Source: Streptomyces sp. S.PB5 | Lineage (GTDB): Bacteria > Actinomycetota > Actinomycetes > Streptomycetales > Streptomycetaceae | DNA: 64,000 nucleotides | Assembly (NCBI RefSeq): GCF_030403745.1 | Contig: NZ_JAQMWP010000009.1 | Span: 434,001 to 498,000 of the forward strand | Direction of reading: 5' to 3' | Part shown: positions 7,836-16,292 of the stretch, piece by piece | Layout: every line of letters starts with the position of its first letter | Numbering within the stretch: the stretch's first letter is position 1 | Made by a program: the position numbers and the translations under genes | Notes under the pieces: model-generated | What the model was told of the DNA's origin: nothing | Seen by the model: only the letters and a program-made list of their open reading frames with translations | Database searches by the model: none

Positions 7836-9119
7836 TTGACCGGATCCGCATCACATCTGCACCCGCTTACCGGCCGCACTCTGCTGCTGGTCTCCACCAA
7901 CTACGCGCCCGAGCACACCGGTATCGGCCCCTACGCCACCCAGCTCGCCGAGCACTGGGCCGCGCGCGGTGCCGACACGCATGTCCTCGCGGGCATGCCG
8001 CACTATCCGTCCTGGCGGCTCGACCCGGCCTACGCGGGGCGCTGGCGGGTGACGGAGTCCCGCGCGGGGGTCACCGTGCATCGGCGCAAACACACCGTGC
8101 CGCCGCGGCAGACCGCCCTGCGCCGGGCCCTGTTCGAGGCCTCGCTGCTCGCCCATCAGCTGGTGGCCCCGCCCCGGATGCCCCGCCCGCACGCGGTGGT
8201 CGCCCAGATGCCCAGCCTGGCCGGAGCGGTGGTCGCCGCGCGGATCGCCGCCCGGCACCGGGTGCCGTTCGTGCCGGTCGTGCAGGACCTGATGGGGGCG
8301 GCGGCCGCGCAGAGCGGGATCAGCGGCGGTGACCGGGCGGCGGCGGTGGCGGCGCGGGCCGAGCGGTACGCGCTGAGCCGGGCCGCGCTCGTCGGGGTCA
8401 TCCACGACAGCTTCCGGCCCCGCATCCAGGCCATGGGCGTCGACCCCGGGCGGATCCGCCTCGTCCCCAACTGGTCGCACGTGTCACGTCCTTCGGCCTC
8501 ACGGACGCAGACCCGGGCCCGGCTCGGCTGGGCCCCCGACCGTCAAGTCGTCATGCACTCCGGGAACATGGGGCTCAAGCAGGGCCTGGAGGTCCTCGTC
8601 GACGCGGCCCGCCTCGCCCCCACGGTCGACTTCGTGCTCATGGGTGACGGCAACCAGCGCGCCGCCCTCCAGGAGCGCGCCCGCTCCATCCCCAACCTGC
8701 ACTTCCTCCCGCCCGCCGAGACCGCCGACTTCCCGGACGTCCTCGCCGCCGCCGACGTCCTCGCGGTCACCCAGCGGGCGTCCGTGCTCGACATGAGCGT
8801 GCCCTCCAAGCTGACCTCCTACTTCGCCGCCGGGCGGCCCGTCATCGCCTCCGTCGCCGCGGAGGGCGGCACCGCCGACGAGGTGCGCCGCTCCGGCGCC
8901 GGCGTCCTGGTGCCCCCGGAGGACCCGGCCGCGCTCCTCGCCGCGCTCAAGGAACTCGCCGCCGACCCCGCCGAAGCGGACCGACTCGGGTCCCGCGGGC
9001 CCGTCTACGTGGACGAACACCTCAGCGCCGCGGCCGGACTCGGCCGCCTGGACGACCTCCTCGCCGAGGCACTCGGCACGAACGGCAGCACCGCGCACGA
9101 AGGAGCGGCACCGGAATGA
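7836..9119 (+). CDS. Glycosyltransferase, GT4 family (WcaI-like)
   Basis: 427 residues, GT-B fold. The N-terminal half begins LLLVSTNYAPEHTGIGPYATQLAEHW, the WcaI-type acceptor-domain signature. The C-terminal nucleotide-sugar half has VVMHSGNMGLKQGLEVLVDAA, FVLMGDGNQ and a donor-binding DMSVPSKLTSYFAAGRPVIAS. It would add a sugar from a nucleotide-sugar donor to a lipid-linked repeat unit at the inner face of the membrane. The start is an unusual TTG, supported by a good ribosome site and the frame. The stop overlaps the next start as ATGA, so translation of the chain-length protein is coupled. Donor sugar is not predictable; GDP-fucose made nearby is one candidate. Confidence 0.88.
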   Translation: MTGSASHLHPLTGRTLLLVSTNYAPEHTGIGPYATQLAEHWAARGADTHVLAGMPHYPSWRLDPAYAGRWRVTESRAGVTVHRRKHTVPPRQTALRRALFEASLLAHQLVAPPRMPRPHAVVAQMPSLAGAVVAARIAARHRVPFVPVVQDLMGAAAAQSGISGGDRAAAVAARAERYALSRAALVGVIHDSFRPRIQAMGVDPGRIRLVPNWSHVSRPSASRTQTRARLGWAPDRQVVMHSGNMGLKQGLEVLVDAARLAPTVDFVLMGDGNQRAALQERARSIPNLHFLPPAETADFPDVLAAADVLAVTQRASVLDMSVPSKLTSYFAAGRPVIASVAAEGGTADEVRRSGAGVLVPPEDPAALLAALKELAADPAEADRLGSRGPVYVDEHLSAAAGLGRLDDLLAEALGTNGSTAHEGAAPE

Positions 9120-10741
9120 ACGACGACATCCGCGGGCAGCAGGACGAGCCCGAGCTCCTGCGCGACCAGGTCCAGCAGGTTCTGCGGCACCGTGTGCTGG
9201 TCGCCGGGGGACTGCTGGCCGGGCTGCTCGCCGGGGGCTGGTTCGCCTACGGGTCGACGGCGACGTACGAGTCCTCCAGCGAGGTGCTCGTGCGGGCGGC
9301 GACCATCAACCCGTATGCCACCAACGGCGTCTCGGTCGACAAGCAGATCAACATCGGCAGCGAGCGGCAGACCGCCGCGGGCAACGCGGTCGCCGAGCGC
9401 GCCGCCGACAAGCTCGGCCTGGACGCCGACGAGGCCGGGGATCTGCAGAAGCGGCTGCAGGTCACCAACCCGCCGGACACCCTGGTCCTGAAGTTCTCCT
9501 ATGTCGGCGCCACGCCCCAGAGGGCCGCCGCGGGTGCCGAAGCCTTCGCGCAGGCCTACCTCGACTACCGCGAGACCCAGACCACCGGCACGGTCACCAA
9601 CATGATCGCCGGATACAAGAAGCAGCTCGACCCGCTGGCCAAGCAGCGCGAGGACCTCCTCGACCAGATCGACCAGCTCGAAGGCGACACCGAGAAGAGC
9701 ACCGCGCTCGCCGCACAGGCCAACCTGCTCAGTCAGATCGCCGAACTCACCAACGACATATCCGAGTTGAAGGCCCTGGACACCACCCCGGGCTACATCA
9801 CGGTCAAGGCCGAGGAGCCCGCCGTCGCGGAGGGCCTCGGCACGCCCATGCTCATCGCCCTCGGCGGAGTCGTCGGCCTCGCGCTCGGACTGCTCGGCGC
9901 CTGGCTGCGGATGATCTTCGACCCGGCGGCCCGCTCCGCCGACCAGGTCTCCCGCGCCCTGCGCGCCCCCGTCCTCGGCAGCCTGCCCAGGGTCCCGGAG
10001 GAGCCGCTCCTCGCCGCCGACGGGGCACTGGCCGAGCAGTACCGCTCGGTCGCCTTCCGGCTCGCCTACGACCGGCACTTCGCCGACCGCCGCCGCCTCC
10101 TGGTCGTCGAGCCGGGCGGCGAGGGCACCACCGCCTCCGTCGTCGCCGTCAACCTCACCGCCTGCTTCGCCGAGACCGGTATGTCCGCCCTGCTCGTCGA
10201 GGCCGACCTGCGCCACCCCGACCTCGCCCGCCGTCTGCCCGAGGCGCCCGGCGCCCGTCCCGCCTGGGCCGACCGCGAACCCCTCGACGGCAGCCCATGG
10301 CCCGGCGGCCGCCACATCACCGTCGACGCGGGTGAGTCCGGCACCTTCGACCTCGTCCCCGGCGTCCGCGTCCCGCACGTGGCCCGCACCCTCACCTCCG
10401 CCGCCACGACCCGCCTCATCGACCAGGCCGACGCCCCCAACACCACCGTCGTCGTCCTCGCCCCGCCCGTCCTCTCCTACGCCGACGCGCTCGCCCTCGT
10501 CGACCGCGTCGACGGCGTGGTCGTCGTCTGCGACCCGCGCACGGTCGCCCGTACGGCACTGGAGCGCATCCGCGAGCTCATCGACGGCGCCGGCGGCCAG
10601 GTCCTCGGCGCGGTCCTGCACCAGGCGGGCAGCCGGCGCCGGGCCCGCCGCCGGGTGGCCCAGCAGACCGCCGCCATCCCGAACCCGACCCTGAGCCCGG
10701 AATCCGTCACCCGGGACACCCTCTCCTCGGGTACTCGGTGA
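9116..10741 (+). CDS. Wzz-like chain-length protein fused to a degenerate BY-kinase-like domain
   Basis: 541 residues. A Wzz domain (first membrane helix about 27-45, extracytoplasmic coiled-coil region about 150-225, second helix about 240-262) is joined to a cytoplasmic P-loop domain, the layout of bacterial tyrosine-kinase co-polymerases such as Wzc. The P-loop reads PGGEGTTAS: residue 338 is Thr where Walker A needs Lys. The Walker A' segment ALLVEADLRHPDL keeps its Asp. The C-terminus is RRRARRRV and lacks the usual tyrosine cluster. It therefore probably controls polymer length without ATP-dependent autokinase activity (inference). Coupled by ATGA to the glycosyltransferase before it and by GTGA to the flippase after it. 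Confidence 0.85.
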   Translation: MNDDIRGQQDEPELLRDQVQQVLRHRVLVAGGLLAGLLAGGWFAYGSTATYESSSEVLVRAATINPYATNGVSVDKQINIGSERQTAAGNAVAERAADKLGLDADEAGDLQKRLQVTNPPDTLVLKFSYVGATPQRAAAGAEAFAQAYLDYRETQTTGTVTNMIAGYKKQLDPLAKQREDLLDQIDQLEGDTEKSTALAAQANLLSQIAELTNDISELKALDTTPGYITVKAEEPAVAEGLGTPMLIALGGVVGLALGLLGAWLRMIFDPAARSADQVSRALRAPVLGSLPRVPEEPLLAADGALAEQYRSVAFRLAYDRHFADRRRLLVVEPGGEGTTASVVAVNLTACFAETGMSALLVEADLRHPDLARRLPEAPGARPAWADREPLDGSPWPGGRHITVDAGESGTFDLVPGVRVPHVARTLTSAATTRLIDQADAPNTTVVVLAPPVLSYADALALVDRVDGVVVVCDPRTVARTALERIRELIDGAGGQVLGAVLHQAGSRRRARRRVAQQTAAIPNPTLSPESVTRDTLSSGTR

Positions 10742-11949
10742 GGGCCCGCACGGCCCTTGTCAGCTCCGTCCTCGACCAGGCGGTGAGCGCGCTCACCAAC
10801 ATCGCCGTCCTGGTCCTGGTCGCCCGCCACAGCGAGGCCGACACCTTCGCCCTCTTCGCCACGGCCTACGTCGTCTTCAGCGTGTTCCTCGGCGGCTTCG
10901 GGGCGTACGTCGGCCAGGAACTCGTCCTCCACAAGGAGCGGCCGCCGTGCCGCGGCGCGGTCGCCTTCACGGCGTCCGCCTCGACCGTGCTCGGTGCGCT
11001 GCTGGCGGGCGGCGCCTTCCTCGCCACCGAGGACGCCGCCGTCTTCGCGGCTCTGGGCCTGGTCCTCCCGATCACTCTCACCCAGGACACCCTGCGCTAC
11101 TGCTTCTCGGTCCTCCGTAAGCCCCAACTGGCGCTGGCGACGGACGCGTTGAGGCTGGGGGCGGTCCTCCCCGCCCTCCTCCTCCAGCCGGACAACACCT
11201 CAGCGGCCCGTACGACGCTGGTGTGGGGCCTGTCCGCACTCCCCGCCCTCCTGCTGGCACTGCTCCTGCTCCGGACGCAGACGAAGGGCGAGCGGACCGA
11301 CCTCAGGCGCTATCTCGTACGAGGGCACCTCGGCCGGCGCTTCCTCGTCGAGTTCGGCGTCGGCAACGCCACCAGCCAGCTCGCCGTCCTCGCCCTGGGC
11401 CTCTTCGCGACCCCGCTCGCGGTCGGCGCCCTGCGCGGGGCGACCACGCTGTTCGGCCCCCTCAACGTGGCCTTCAACGCGGCCACCGGCTTCGGACCAC
11501 CCCTCCTCAACCGCCACCCTGCCCCGCGCAAGGCGGCCCTGCTGGCGGGCACCGCGCTGGCAGCGGTGGCGGCGGGCTGGGGAGCCGCGCTGTACGCGCT
11601 GCCGAGCAGCTGGGGCCGTCAACTCCTCGGCGACACCTGGGAGTCGGCGTCGAAGGTCCTCCCGGCGACCGGCGCCCAGTACGCGGCGATGGCCTTCGGC
11701 GTCTGCGGCCTCCTCGCCCTCCGCGTCCTCTCGCCCCGCGCCACGATGCCCGTACAGCTGGCCTTCTCCCCGGTCTCGGCCGGCCTCCTGCTCGCCGGCT
11801 ACGCCTGGACGGGCGTCGAGGGCGCCGCCTGGGGCCTGTGCCTGGGCTCGGCACTGAAGGGCACGGCGGCATGGATCCAGACCACCAGGGCGCCCGCACC
11901 GCACCAGGCAGGTAGGGCTGTCGCCACCGCTCCGGACGCGGCACACTGA
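10738..11949 (+). CDS. Wzx-type polysaccharide flippase-like membrane protein
   Basis: 403 residues with about ten to twelve hydrophobic segments (e.g. ALTNIAVLVLVARH, TFALFATAYVVFSVFLGGFGAYV, LLALLLLR, AALLAGTALAAVAAGWGAAL), the pattern of the MATE/MOP flippase superfamily. It would move the undecaprenyl-linked repeat unit across the membrane. It starts with GTG overlapping the stop of the chain-length gene (GTGA), making a three-gene operon from 7836. Its last codons (LKGTAAWIQTTRAPAP...) are echoed twice more downstream (11950-12420). Sequence is weakly conserved in this family, so the role is inferred from topology and context. Confidence 0.75.
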   Translation: MRARTALVSSVLDQAVSALTNIAVLVLVARHSEADTFALFATAYVVFSVFLGGFGAYVGQELVLHKERPPCRGAVAFTASASTVLGALLAGGAFLATEDAAVFAALGLVLPITLTQDTLRYCFSVLRKPQLALATDALRLGAVLPALLLQPDNTSAARTTLVWGLSALPALLLALLLLRTQTKGERTDLRRYLVRGHLGRRFLVEFGVGNATSQLAVLALGLFATPLAVGALRGATTLFGPLNVAFNAATGFGPPLLNRHPAPRKAALLAGTALAAVAAGWGAALYALPSSWGRQLLGDTWESASKVLPATGAQYAAMAFGVCGLLALRVLSPRATMPVQLAFSPVSAGLLLAGYAWTGVEGAAWGLCLGSALKGTAAWIQTTRAPAPHQAGRAVATAPDAAH

Positions 11950-12420
11950 ACCCCTGCGGGGCCTTCTCGGCGACTCGAAGCCGGTATGTCGGCGCGGCTC
12001 CCGGCGTCAGTGGCCCGGTGGCGGGCCCTCAGCGCAACTGTTGCCGCCGCTCCGGACGCAGTGTCGTGATGAGCGCCAGGCACATGATCCCGATCGCCGG
12101 CCGCCCCGACGCTGCAGCAGCGGCCCCGGCAGCAGAATGGCTGAAGGGCGCGGCGGCATGGATCCAGGTCACCAGGGCGCCCGCGCCGCAACGGGTCGGT
12201 GTGTCTGTCGCCACCGCTCCCGGCAGGGGTCGCCCGAGCGGCGGGCCCTCAGCGCAACTGTCGCCACCGCCCCGGACGCAGGGTCGTGATGAGCGCCAGG
12301 CCGGCGAATCGCAGAGAGGCGACCAGGTCGAGCTCCTGCAAGCTCGGGGCTGGACCCAGGGTGCTCGCGCCGCAGCAGGTCGGCGCGGCTGCCGGCGCCG
12401 GTGACCCCATGGCGGGGCCG
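11950..12420. repeat. Tandem remnants of the flippase/polymerase gene ends
   Basis: This gap between two convergent genes is built from degraded copies of their 3' ends. Polymerase-tail copies start at 12029 (about 110 bp, ending at 12140) and 12249 (about 52 bp), each like the true end at 12421. Flippase-tail copies lie at 12141-12220 (like 11855-11935) and, much weaker, about 12349-12402. The order is flippase tail, polymerase tail, repeated three times counting the real genes. The copy at 12029 still encodes IGIMCLALITTLRPERRQQLR followed by a stop, close to the true tail. No intact gene is present. Confidence 0.8.
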
Positions 12421-13893
12421 TCAGCGCAGCTGCCGCCACCGTTCCGGACGCAGTGTCGTGATGAGCGCCAGGCACATGATCCCGATCGCCACCCGGCCCG
12501 AGGCCTGCAGCAGCGGGCCCCGTAGCAGGATGAAGGAGTAGCCCGCGACCAGCGGTACGGCGAGGGTCAGGATGCTCGTCGGGCCGGGGCGGACCACCGT
12601 GCGGGCGTAGCGGCGGTCGACCCGGGCCGAGGCCCAGCCGATCAGGCCGAATCCGGCGACCATCCCGAACGGGCCGAAGTCCAGCCAGAGTTCGGCCCAC
12701 AGGGGTGAGGAGCGGTTGGTGTTGGCGGCCGCCATCCACTCACTCACCATCACGCCGGTGTCCTTGGGCTTGTCGGTCCACACCGAGCGGGGCACGAAGA
12801 ACAGGGCGGAGCCGGCCAGCTGGCGGCCGTAGGTGTGGCCGTTGCCCGCGTCGGCGTACGTGATGGTGTTGGCGAACATCGCCATCTGGTCGTAGTCCTT
12901 GAGCACCAGCGGGTCCAGCACCGAACTGGTCTCGGTGGCCCTCGTGTTGGCCTCGTCGTAGCGGAACTTGTCGGCGAACGGGAAGATCAGCACCGCCGCC
13001 GCGACACCGAGGGACAGGGCCGCCCGGTACATCGCCGGGCTCTGCGGGAACACCGTGAACAGCAGGGCAAGGAGTACGGTCAGGAACCAGTAACGCGGGT
13101 TCGAGATCGGGTTGTTGACGATCCCGTTCAGGCCGACGAGCGCCACCAGCGCGATCCACGGCAGCGGCCTGCTGCGGGCCCGCGGGGAGGTGATCAGCCA
13201 GCGGGTCACCACCATCAGCGCGAGCAGCGCCGGGACCGTCCCGAAGCCGCGCAGGATCGCCGTACTCGCCTGGGAGCCGGGCGTGGAGATGCCGCTCGTC
13301 GCGATCGACTCGTTGATCTCCATCCGGCTCGCGAAGAACACCGAGAGCCCGCCGAGCTTCATCACGAACAGCCCGCTCCCGACGAACGCCACCGCGATGA
13401 GCAGCGCCAGGCGCCGCCGGGAGACCATCGCGGGCCGGAAGACGGTCCGCGCGGTCGACCGCGCCCCCGGCCGGACCAGCAGTGCCCCCGCGTCGAAGGC
13501 CACGCACGCCACCAGGACGAGCGCGACGGCGGCCGCGAGATCGGACCGCGACCCCGCGACCGGCACGGGTGTCTTGCCCACCACGACCTGGGCGAGCGCG
13601 GCGATGCCCATCGCCATGTAGACGAACAGCCAGAAGGTGCCCTGGAGCAGCTTGCGGTGCCGGCCCAGGATCATCGCGGAGAGCCGGGCGCCCGAGTAGA
13701 CGGTGAGCACCAGCTGGAGCCAGAACACCTGGTCGCGCAGACCGGCGCCGGGCTGGAGCGCGACGAACGCCGGCATGAGGACGGTGAGGCTGAGGACGAG
13801 GGGCAGTGCGAGGACACGGCGGAGCGCGCCGCGCGGTGAGCCGCCGGTGGTGGCCTCGACGGGCCGTCGCGCAGCCAGAGTTACCGCCGACAT
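12421..13893 (-). CDS. Wzy-like polysaccharide repeat-unit polymerase
   Basis: 490 residues with about ten to twelve membrane segments and a large extracytoplasmic loop near residues 300-390 (FRYDEANTRATETSS ... RSVWTDKPKDTG). NPRYWFLTVL before the loop and the PRSVWTDKP stretch in it resemble the O-antigen polymerase/oligosaccharide repeat-unit polymerase families. It would join flipped repeat units into polymer outside the membrane. The start is ATG at 13893 after GAGGGGGG. It converges on the flippase gene, and its 3' end is duplicated between them. Family assignment is by topology, motif and neighbours. Confidence 0.78.
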   Translation of the reverse strand: MSAVTLAARRPVEATTGGSPRGALRRVLALPLVLSLTVLMPAFVALQPGAGLRDQVFWLQLVLTVYSGARLSAMILGRHRKLLQGTFWLFVYMAMGIAALAQVVVGKTPVPVAGSRSDLAAAVALVLVACVAFDAGALLVRPGARSTARTVFRPAMVSRRRLALLIAVAFVGSGLFVMKLGGLSVFFASRMEINESIATSGISTPGSQASTAILRGFGTVPALLALMVVTRWLITSPRARSRPLPWIALVALVGLNGIVNNPISNPRYWFLTVLLALLFTVFPQSPAMYRAALSLGVAAAVLIFPFADKFRYDEANTRATETSSVLDPLVLKDYDQMAMFANTITYADAGNGHTYGRQLAGSALFFVPRSVWTDKPKDTGVMVSEWMAAANTNRSSPLWAELWLDFGPFGMVAGFGLIGWASARVDRRYARTVVRPGPTSILTLAVPLVAGYSFILLRGPLLQASGRVAIGIMCLALITTLRPERWRQLR

Positions 13894-13996
13894 GAGCCCC
13901 CCTCTACGTTTAGTTCACAGAGTCTACGGATTTGTGTGCGAGGTACGGACTGAATCCCTAGGGTGATTGGAAAGGGGGTATCGAGGGGGGTAATTC
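13894..13996. promoter_or_regulatory. Divergent promoter region of polymerase and acetyltransferase genes
   Basis: A relatively A/T-rich stretch between divergent genes, with ribosome sites GAGGGGGG (for 13893, reverse) and GAGGGGGGTAA (for 13997). It contains TTCACAGA at 13914-13921, a motif also found in the promoter regions at 22636-22645 and 25490-25501. Confidence 0.5.
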
Positions 13997-14536
13997 ATGC
14001 GCGACCTACGGACGTTCACGCTGACCGGGTACGACAAGGGACGCGGGATCGCCGTCCAGGCGCTGTGGTTCTGCGTGATGAACACGCTGTTCATGGCCTG
14101 GTTCTGCCCGGCGCGGGTGCGGGTGGCGCTGCTGCGGGCCTTCGGCGCGGAGATCGGCGAGGGCGTGCTCATAAGACACCGCGTCCGCATCCTGTGGCCC
14201 TGGAAACTGACCGTCGGCGACCACACCTGGATCGGCGAGGGCGCCTGGCTGCTCAACCTCGAACCGGTGACTCTCGGCTCCCATGTCTGCGTCTCCCAGG
14301 AGGCGCTGCTGTGCACGGGCAGCCACGACCACCGCAGCACCGACTTCCGGTACCGCAACGCGCCCATCCGCGTCGAGGACGGCGCCTGGATCGCCGCGCG
14401 CGCGACCGTGCTCGCCGGGGTGACCGTCGGACGGCACGCCGTGGTCGCCGCCGGGACCGTGCTGGGGCGCGACCTCCCGGAACTCACCCTGCACACGGCC
14501 GAGGGCAGCCGCGCCCTGAAGGAGCCCACCCCGTGA
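13997..14536 (+). CDS. WcaF-like acetyltransferase, hexapeptide-repeat family
   Basis: 179 residues. From about residue 45 the sequence has left-handed beta-helix hexapeptide turns (IGEGVLI, VGDHTWIGEGAWLL, LGSHVCVSQEALL, VEDGAWIAARATVLAGVTVGRHAVVAAGTVL). The CTGSHDHRSTDFRYRNAPI segment is typical of WcaF/NodL-type O-acetyltransferases, with the catalytic His in the SHDH region. It would move acetyl from acetyl-CoA onto a sugar of the repeat unit. The stop overlaps the next start (GTGA), coupling it to the following glycosyltransferase. Confidence 0.86.
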   Translation: MRDLRTFTLTGYDKGRGIAVQALWFCVMNTLFMAWFCPARVRVALLRAFGAEIGEGVLIRHRVRILWPWKLTVGDHTWIGEGAWLLNLEPVTLGSHVCVSQEALLCTGSHDHRSTDFRYRNAPIRVEDGAWIAARATVLAGVTVGRHAVVAAGTVLGRDLPELTLHTAEGSRALKEPTP

Positions 14537-15654
14537 GAGCCCTGCACGCCGTCACCCTGCACACCCCGACGCAGGCCTTCGGCGGCCCGGTCCGCGTCGC
14601 CGTGAACCTCACCGGAGGCCTCGCCGCCCGCGGGGTCGAGACCCGGATCGTCGCCCTCGCCGACGGCTTCGACGGCCCGCTCCCCACCGACGTCGACGGC
14701 CGCCCCGCCCTCCTCTACCCGGCCCGCCGGGTGGTGCCCGGCGCCGGCTTCAGCGGCATCACCTCGCCCGCCCTCCTCGCCGGCGCCCGCCGCCTGGTCA
14801 GGGCCGCCGACGTGGTCCACGTCCACCTCGCCCGCGACCTGGTCACCCTGCCCATCGCGCTGGCCGCCCTGAGCGCCCGCCGCCCGCTGGTGGTCCAGAC
14901 GCACGGCATGGTCGACCCCAGCGACAAGGCCCTGGCGAAGGTGCTGGACGCGGTCGCGGTCCGCCGGGTGCTGCGGCGCGCCGACGCCGTCCTGCACCTC
15001 ACGTCGTACGAACGCAAGGGCCTGGACGCGGTGCTGGGCGGCCAGGACCCCGGCAACGGCGTGCGGCTGGTCAACGGGGTGCCCGCGCAGGAGCGGCGGC
15101 CGCGCCCCGAGGGGCCGCCGCGGGTGCTCTATCTGGCTCGGATGCAGGCCCGCAAACGCCCGTCGGACTTCGTCGCCGCCGTCCCCGAGGTGCTGCGGCG
15201 GCACCCGGACGCCCGCTTCGTGATGGCCGGGGCCGACGAGGGCGAGCTCGGGGCCGCCCTGAAGCTCGCCGACGCGCTCGGGGTGTCCGACTCGGTCGAC
15301 TATCTGGGCAGCCTCGCGCCCGGTGCCGTACTGGACGAGCTGCGCCGCACCCATGTGCATGTCCTGCCCTCCGTGGACGAGCCGTTCCCGATGTCCGTCC
15401 TGGAGGCCCTGTCGGTGGGCGTCCCGTCGGTGGTGACCCCCACCAACGGTCTCGCCGACGATCTCGCGCGCTCCGGCGCGGGACGCGTGGCGAGGACCCC
15501 TCAGGCGCTGGCCGCCGAGATCCTCGCCCTGCTGGAACCCGCCGCCGCGGACACCGCCTCCGCGGCGGCCTGGCAGCTGTCCCGTACGTCGTTCTCGCTG
15601 GAGGCGGTCACCGACCGCCTCCACACCCTCTACGAGTCCTTCGCCCAGGCGTAA
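14533..15654 (+). CDS. Glycosyltransferase, GT4 family
   Basis: 373 residues, GT-B fold. The N-terminal glycine-rich acceptor loop is THTPTQAFGGPVRVAVNLTGGL (in part), followed by VVHVHLARDLVTLP. The donor half has RVLYLARMQARKRP, FVMAGADEGEL and the GT4 E-x7-E-type motif DEPFPMSVLEALSVGVPSVV. It would add one sugar of the repeat unit in the cytoplasm. The GTG start overlaps the acetyltransferase stop. Its last 25 bp overlap the convergent lipoprotein gene. Donor and linkage are not predictable. Confidence 0.87.
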   Translation: MRALHAVTLHTPTQAFGGPVRVAVNLTGGLAARGVETRIVALADGFDGPLPTDVDGRPALLYPARRVVPGAGFSGITSPALLAGARRLVRAADVVHVHLARDLVTLPIALAALSARRPLVVQTHGMVDPSDKALAKVLDAVAVRRVLRRADAVLHLTSYERKGLDAVLGGQDPGNGVRLVNGVPAQERRPRPEGPPRVLYLARMQARKRPSDFVAAVPEVLRRHPDARFVMAGADEGELGAALKLADALGVSDSVDYLGSLAPGAVLDELRRTHVHVLPSVDEPFPMSVLEALSVGVPSVVTPTNGLADDLARSGAGRVARTPQALAAEILALLEPAAADTASAAAWQLSRTSFSLEAVTDRLHTLYESFAQA

Positions 15655-16292
15655 CACCCGCCGGAGGTGAAGGATCTGGTCCCCTTCTTGATGGTGATCC
15701 GGTGCTTGGCGCCGGTGGCCGAGTCGAGGGACCACGAGCAGTCCTTCGCCGGGGTCAGTGCCCGGTAGGTGCCCGGCGCCGGGTCCTCGTGGGTGCCGTC
15801 GGCGTAGCCGCCCTCGGCGTCCTCGATGAGCGGCTTCAGCTCGGGGCACAGGCCCTTCACCGCGCCCTCGGCGTCCTTGATGTCCCCGGCGATGATCGCC
15901 CCGACCGTGGCGTCCCGGTCGATCTTCGCGGTGGCGGCGAGCTTGTCGCAGGTCTCCTGACCGGCCTGCAGGATCGCCGCGGGATCGGTCCCCTCGGGCA
16001 CGCGCCCCGACAGGTACTTCTTCTCCTTCTTGGTGAACGACCCGGTGACCGGGGTGAGTTCGTCGTCGGGGACGGTGTTCTTCGGCCCCTGGGACGCCGC
16101 GGGCGCCTTGCTGGGAGCGGCACTGGACGGCGTACCGGAGGAACCGGACGCACCGGAGGGGGCGGACGGGGTCACCGAGGCGCCGGCCCCGTTCCCCGCC
16201 GCCTGCGTGCGCTGGTCACCGCTCCCGCCCCCGCCGCCGCACGCGGCGAGCAGGGGCAGGAGCAGCAGTGCCGCGAGGACGGGCCGCCTCAT
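15630..16292 (-). CDS. Secreted lipoprotein of unknown function
   Basis: 220 residues. The N-terminus MRRPVLAALLLLPLLAAC is a lipoprotein signal with the lipobox LAAC at residues 15-18, so the mature protein should be lipid-anchored outside the membrane. A Gly/Ser/Ala/Pro-rich linker (about 20-75) is followed by a domain with paired cysteines (QETCDKL, GLCPEL, KDCSW, GGCYAW). I do not recognise the domain beyond a general actinobacterial lipoprotein. The ATG overlaps the stop of the beta-propeller gene (ATGA), so the two are translationally coupled and may work together at the cell surface. Confidence 0.75.
   Translation of the reverse strand: MRRPVLAALLLLPLLAACGGGGGSGDQRTQAAGNGAGASVTPSAPSGASGSSGTPSSAAPSKAPAASQGPKNTVPDDELTPVTGSFTKKEKKYLSGRVPEGTDPAAILQAGQETCDKLAATAKIDRDATVGAIIAGDIKDAEGAVKGLCPELKPLIEDAEGGYADGTHEDPAPGTYRALTPAKDCSWSLDSATGAKHRITIKKGTRSFTSGGCYAWAKDS

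Noticed and set aside
12029..12739. 236-codon reverse-strand frame ending at a polymerase-like tail
   Set aside because: It is a chance frame through the remnants and the shadow of the true polymerase gene; only its last about 20 codons are meaningful as a remnant.
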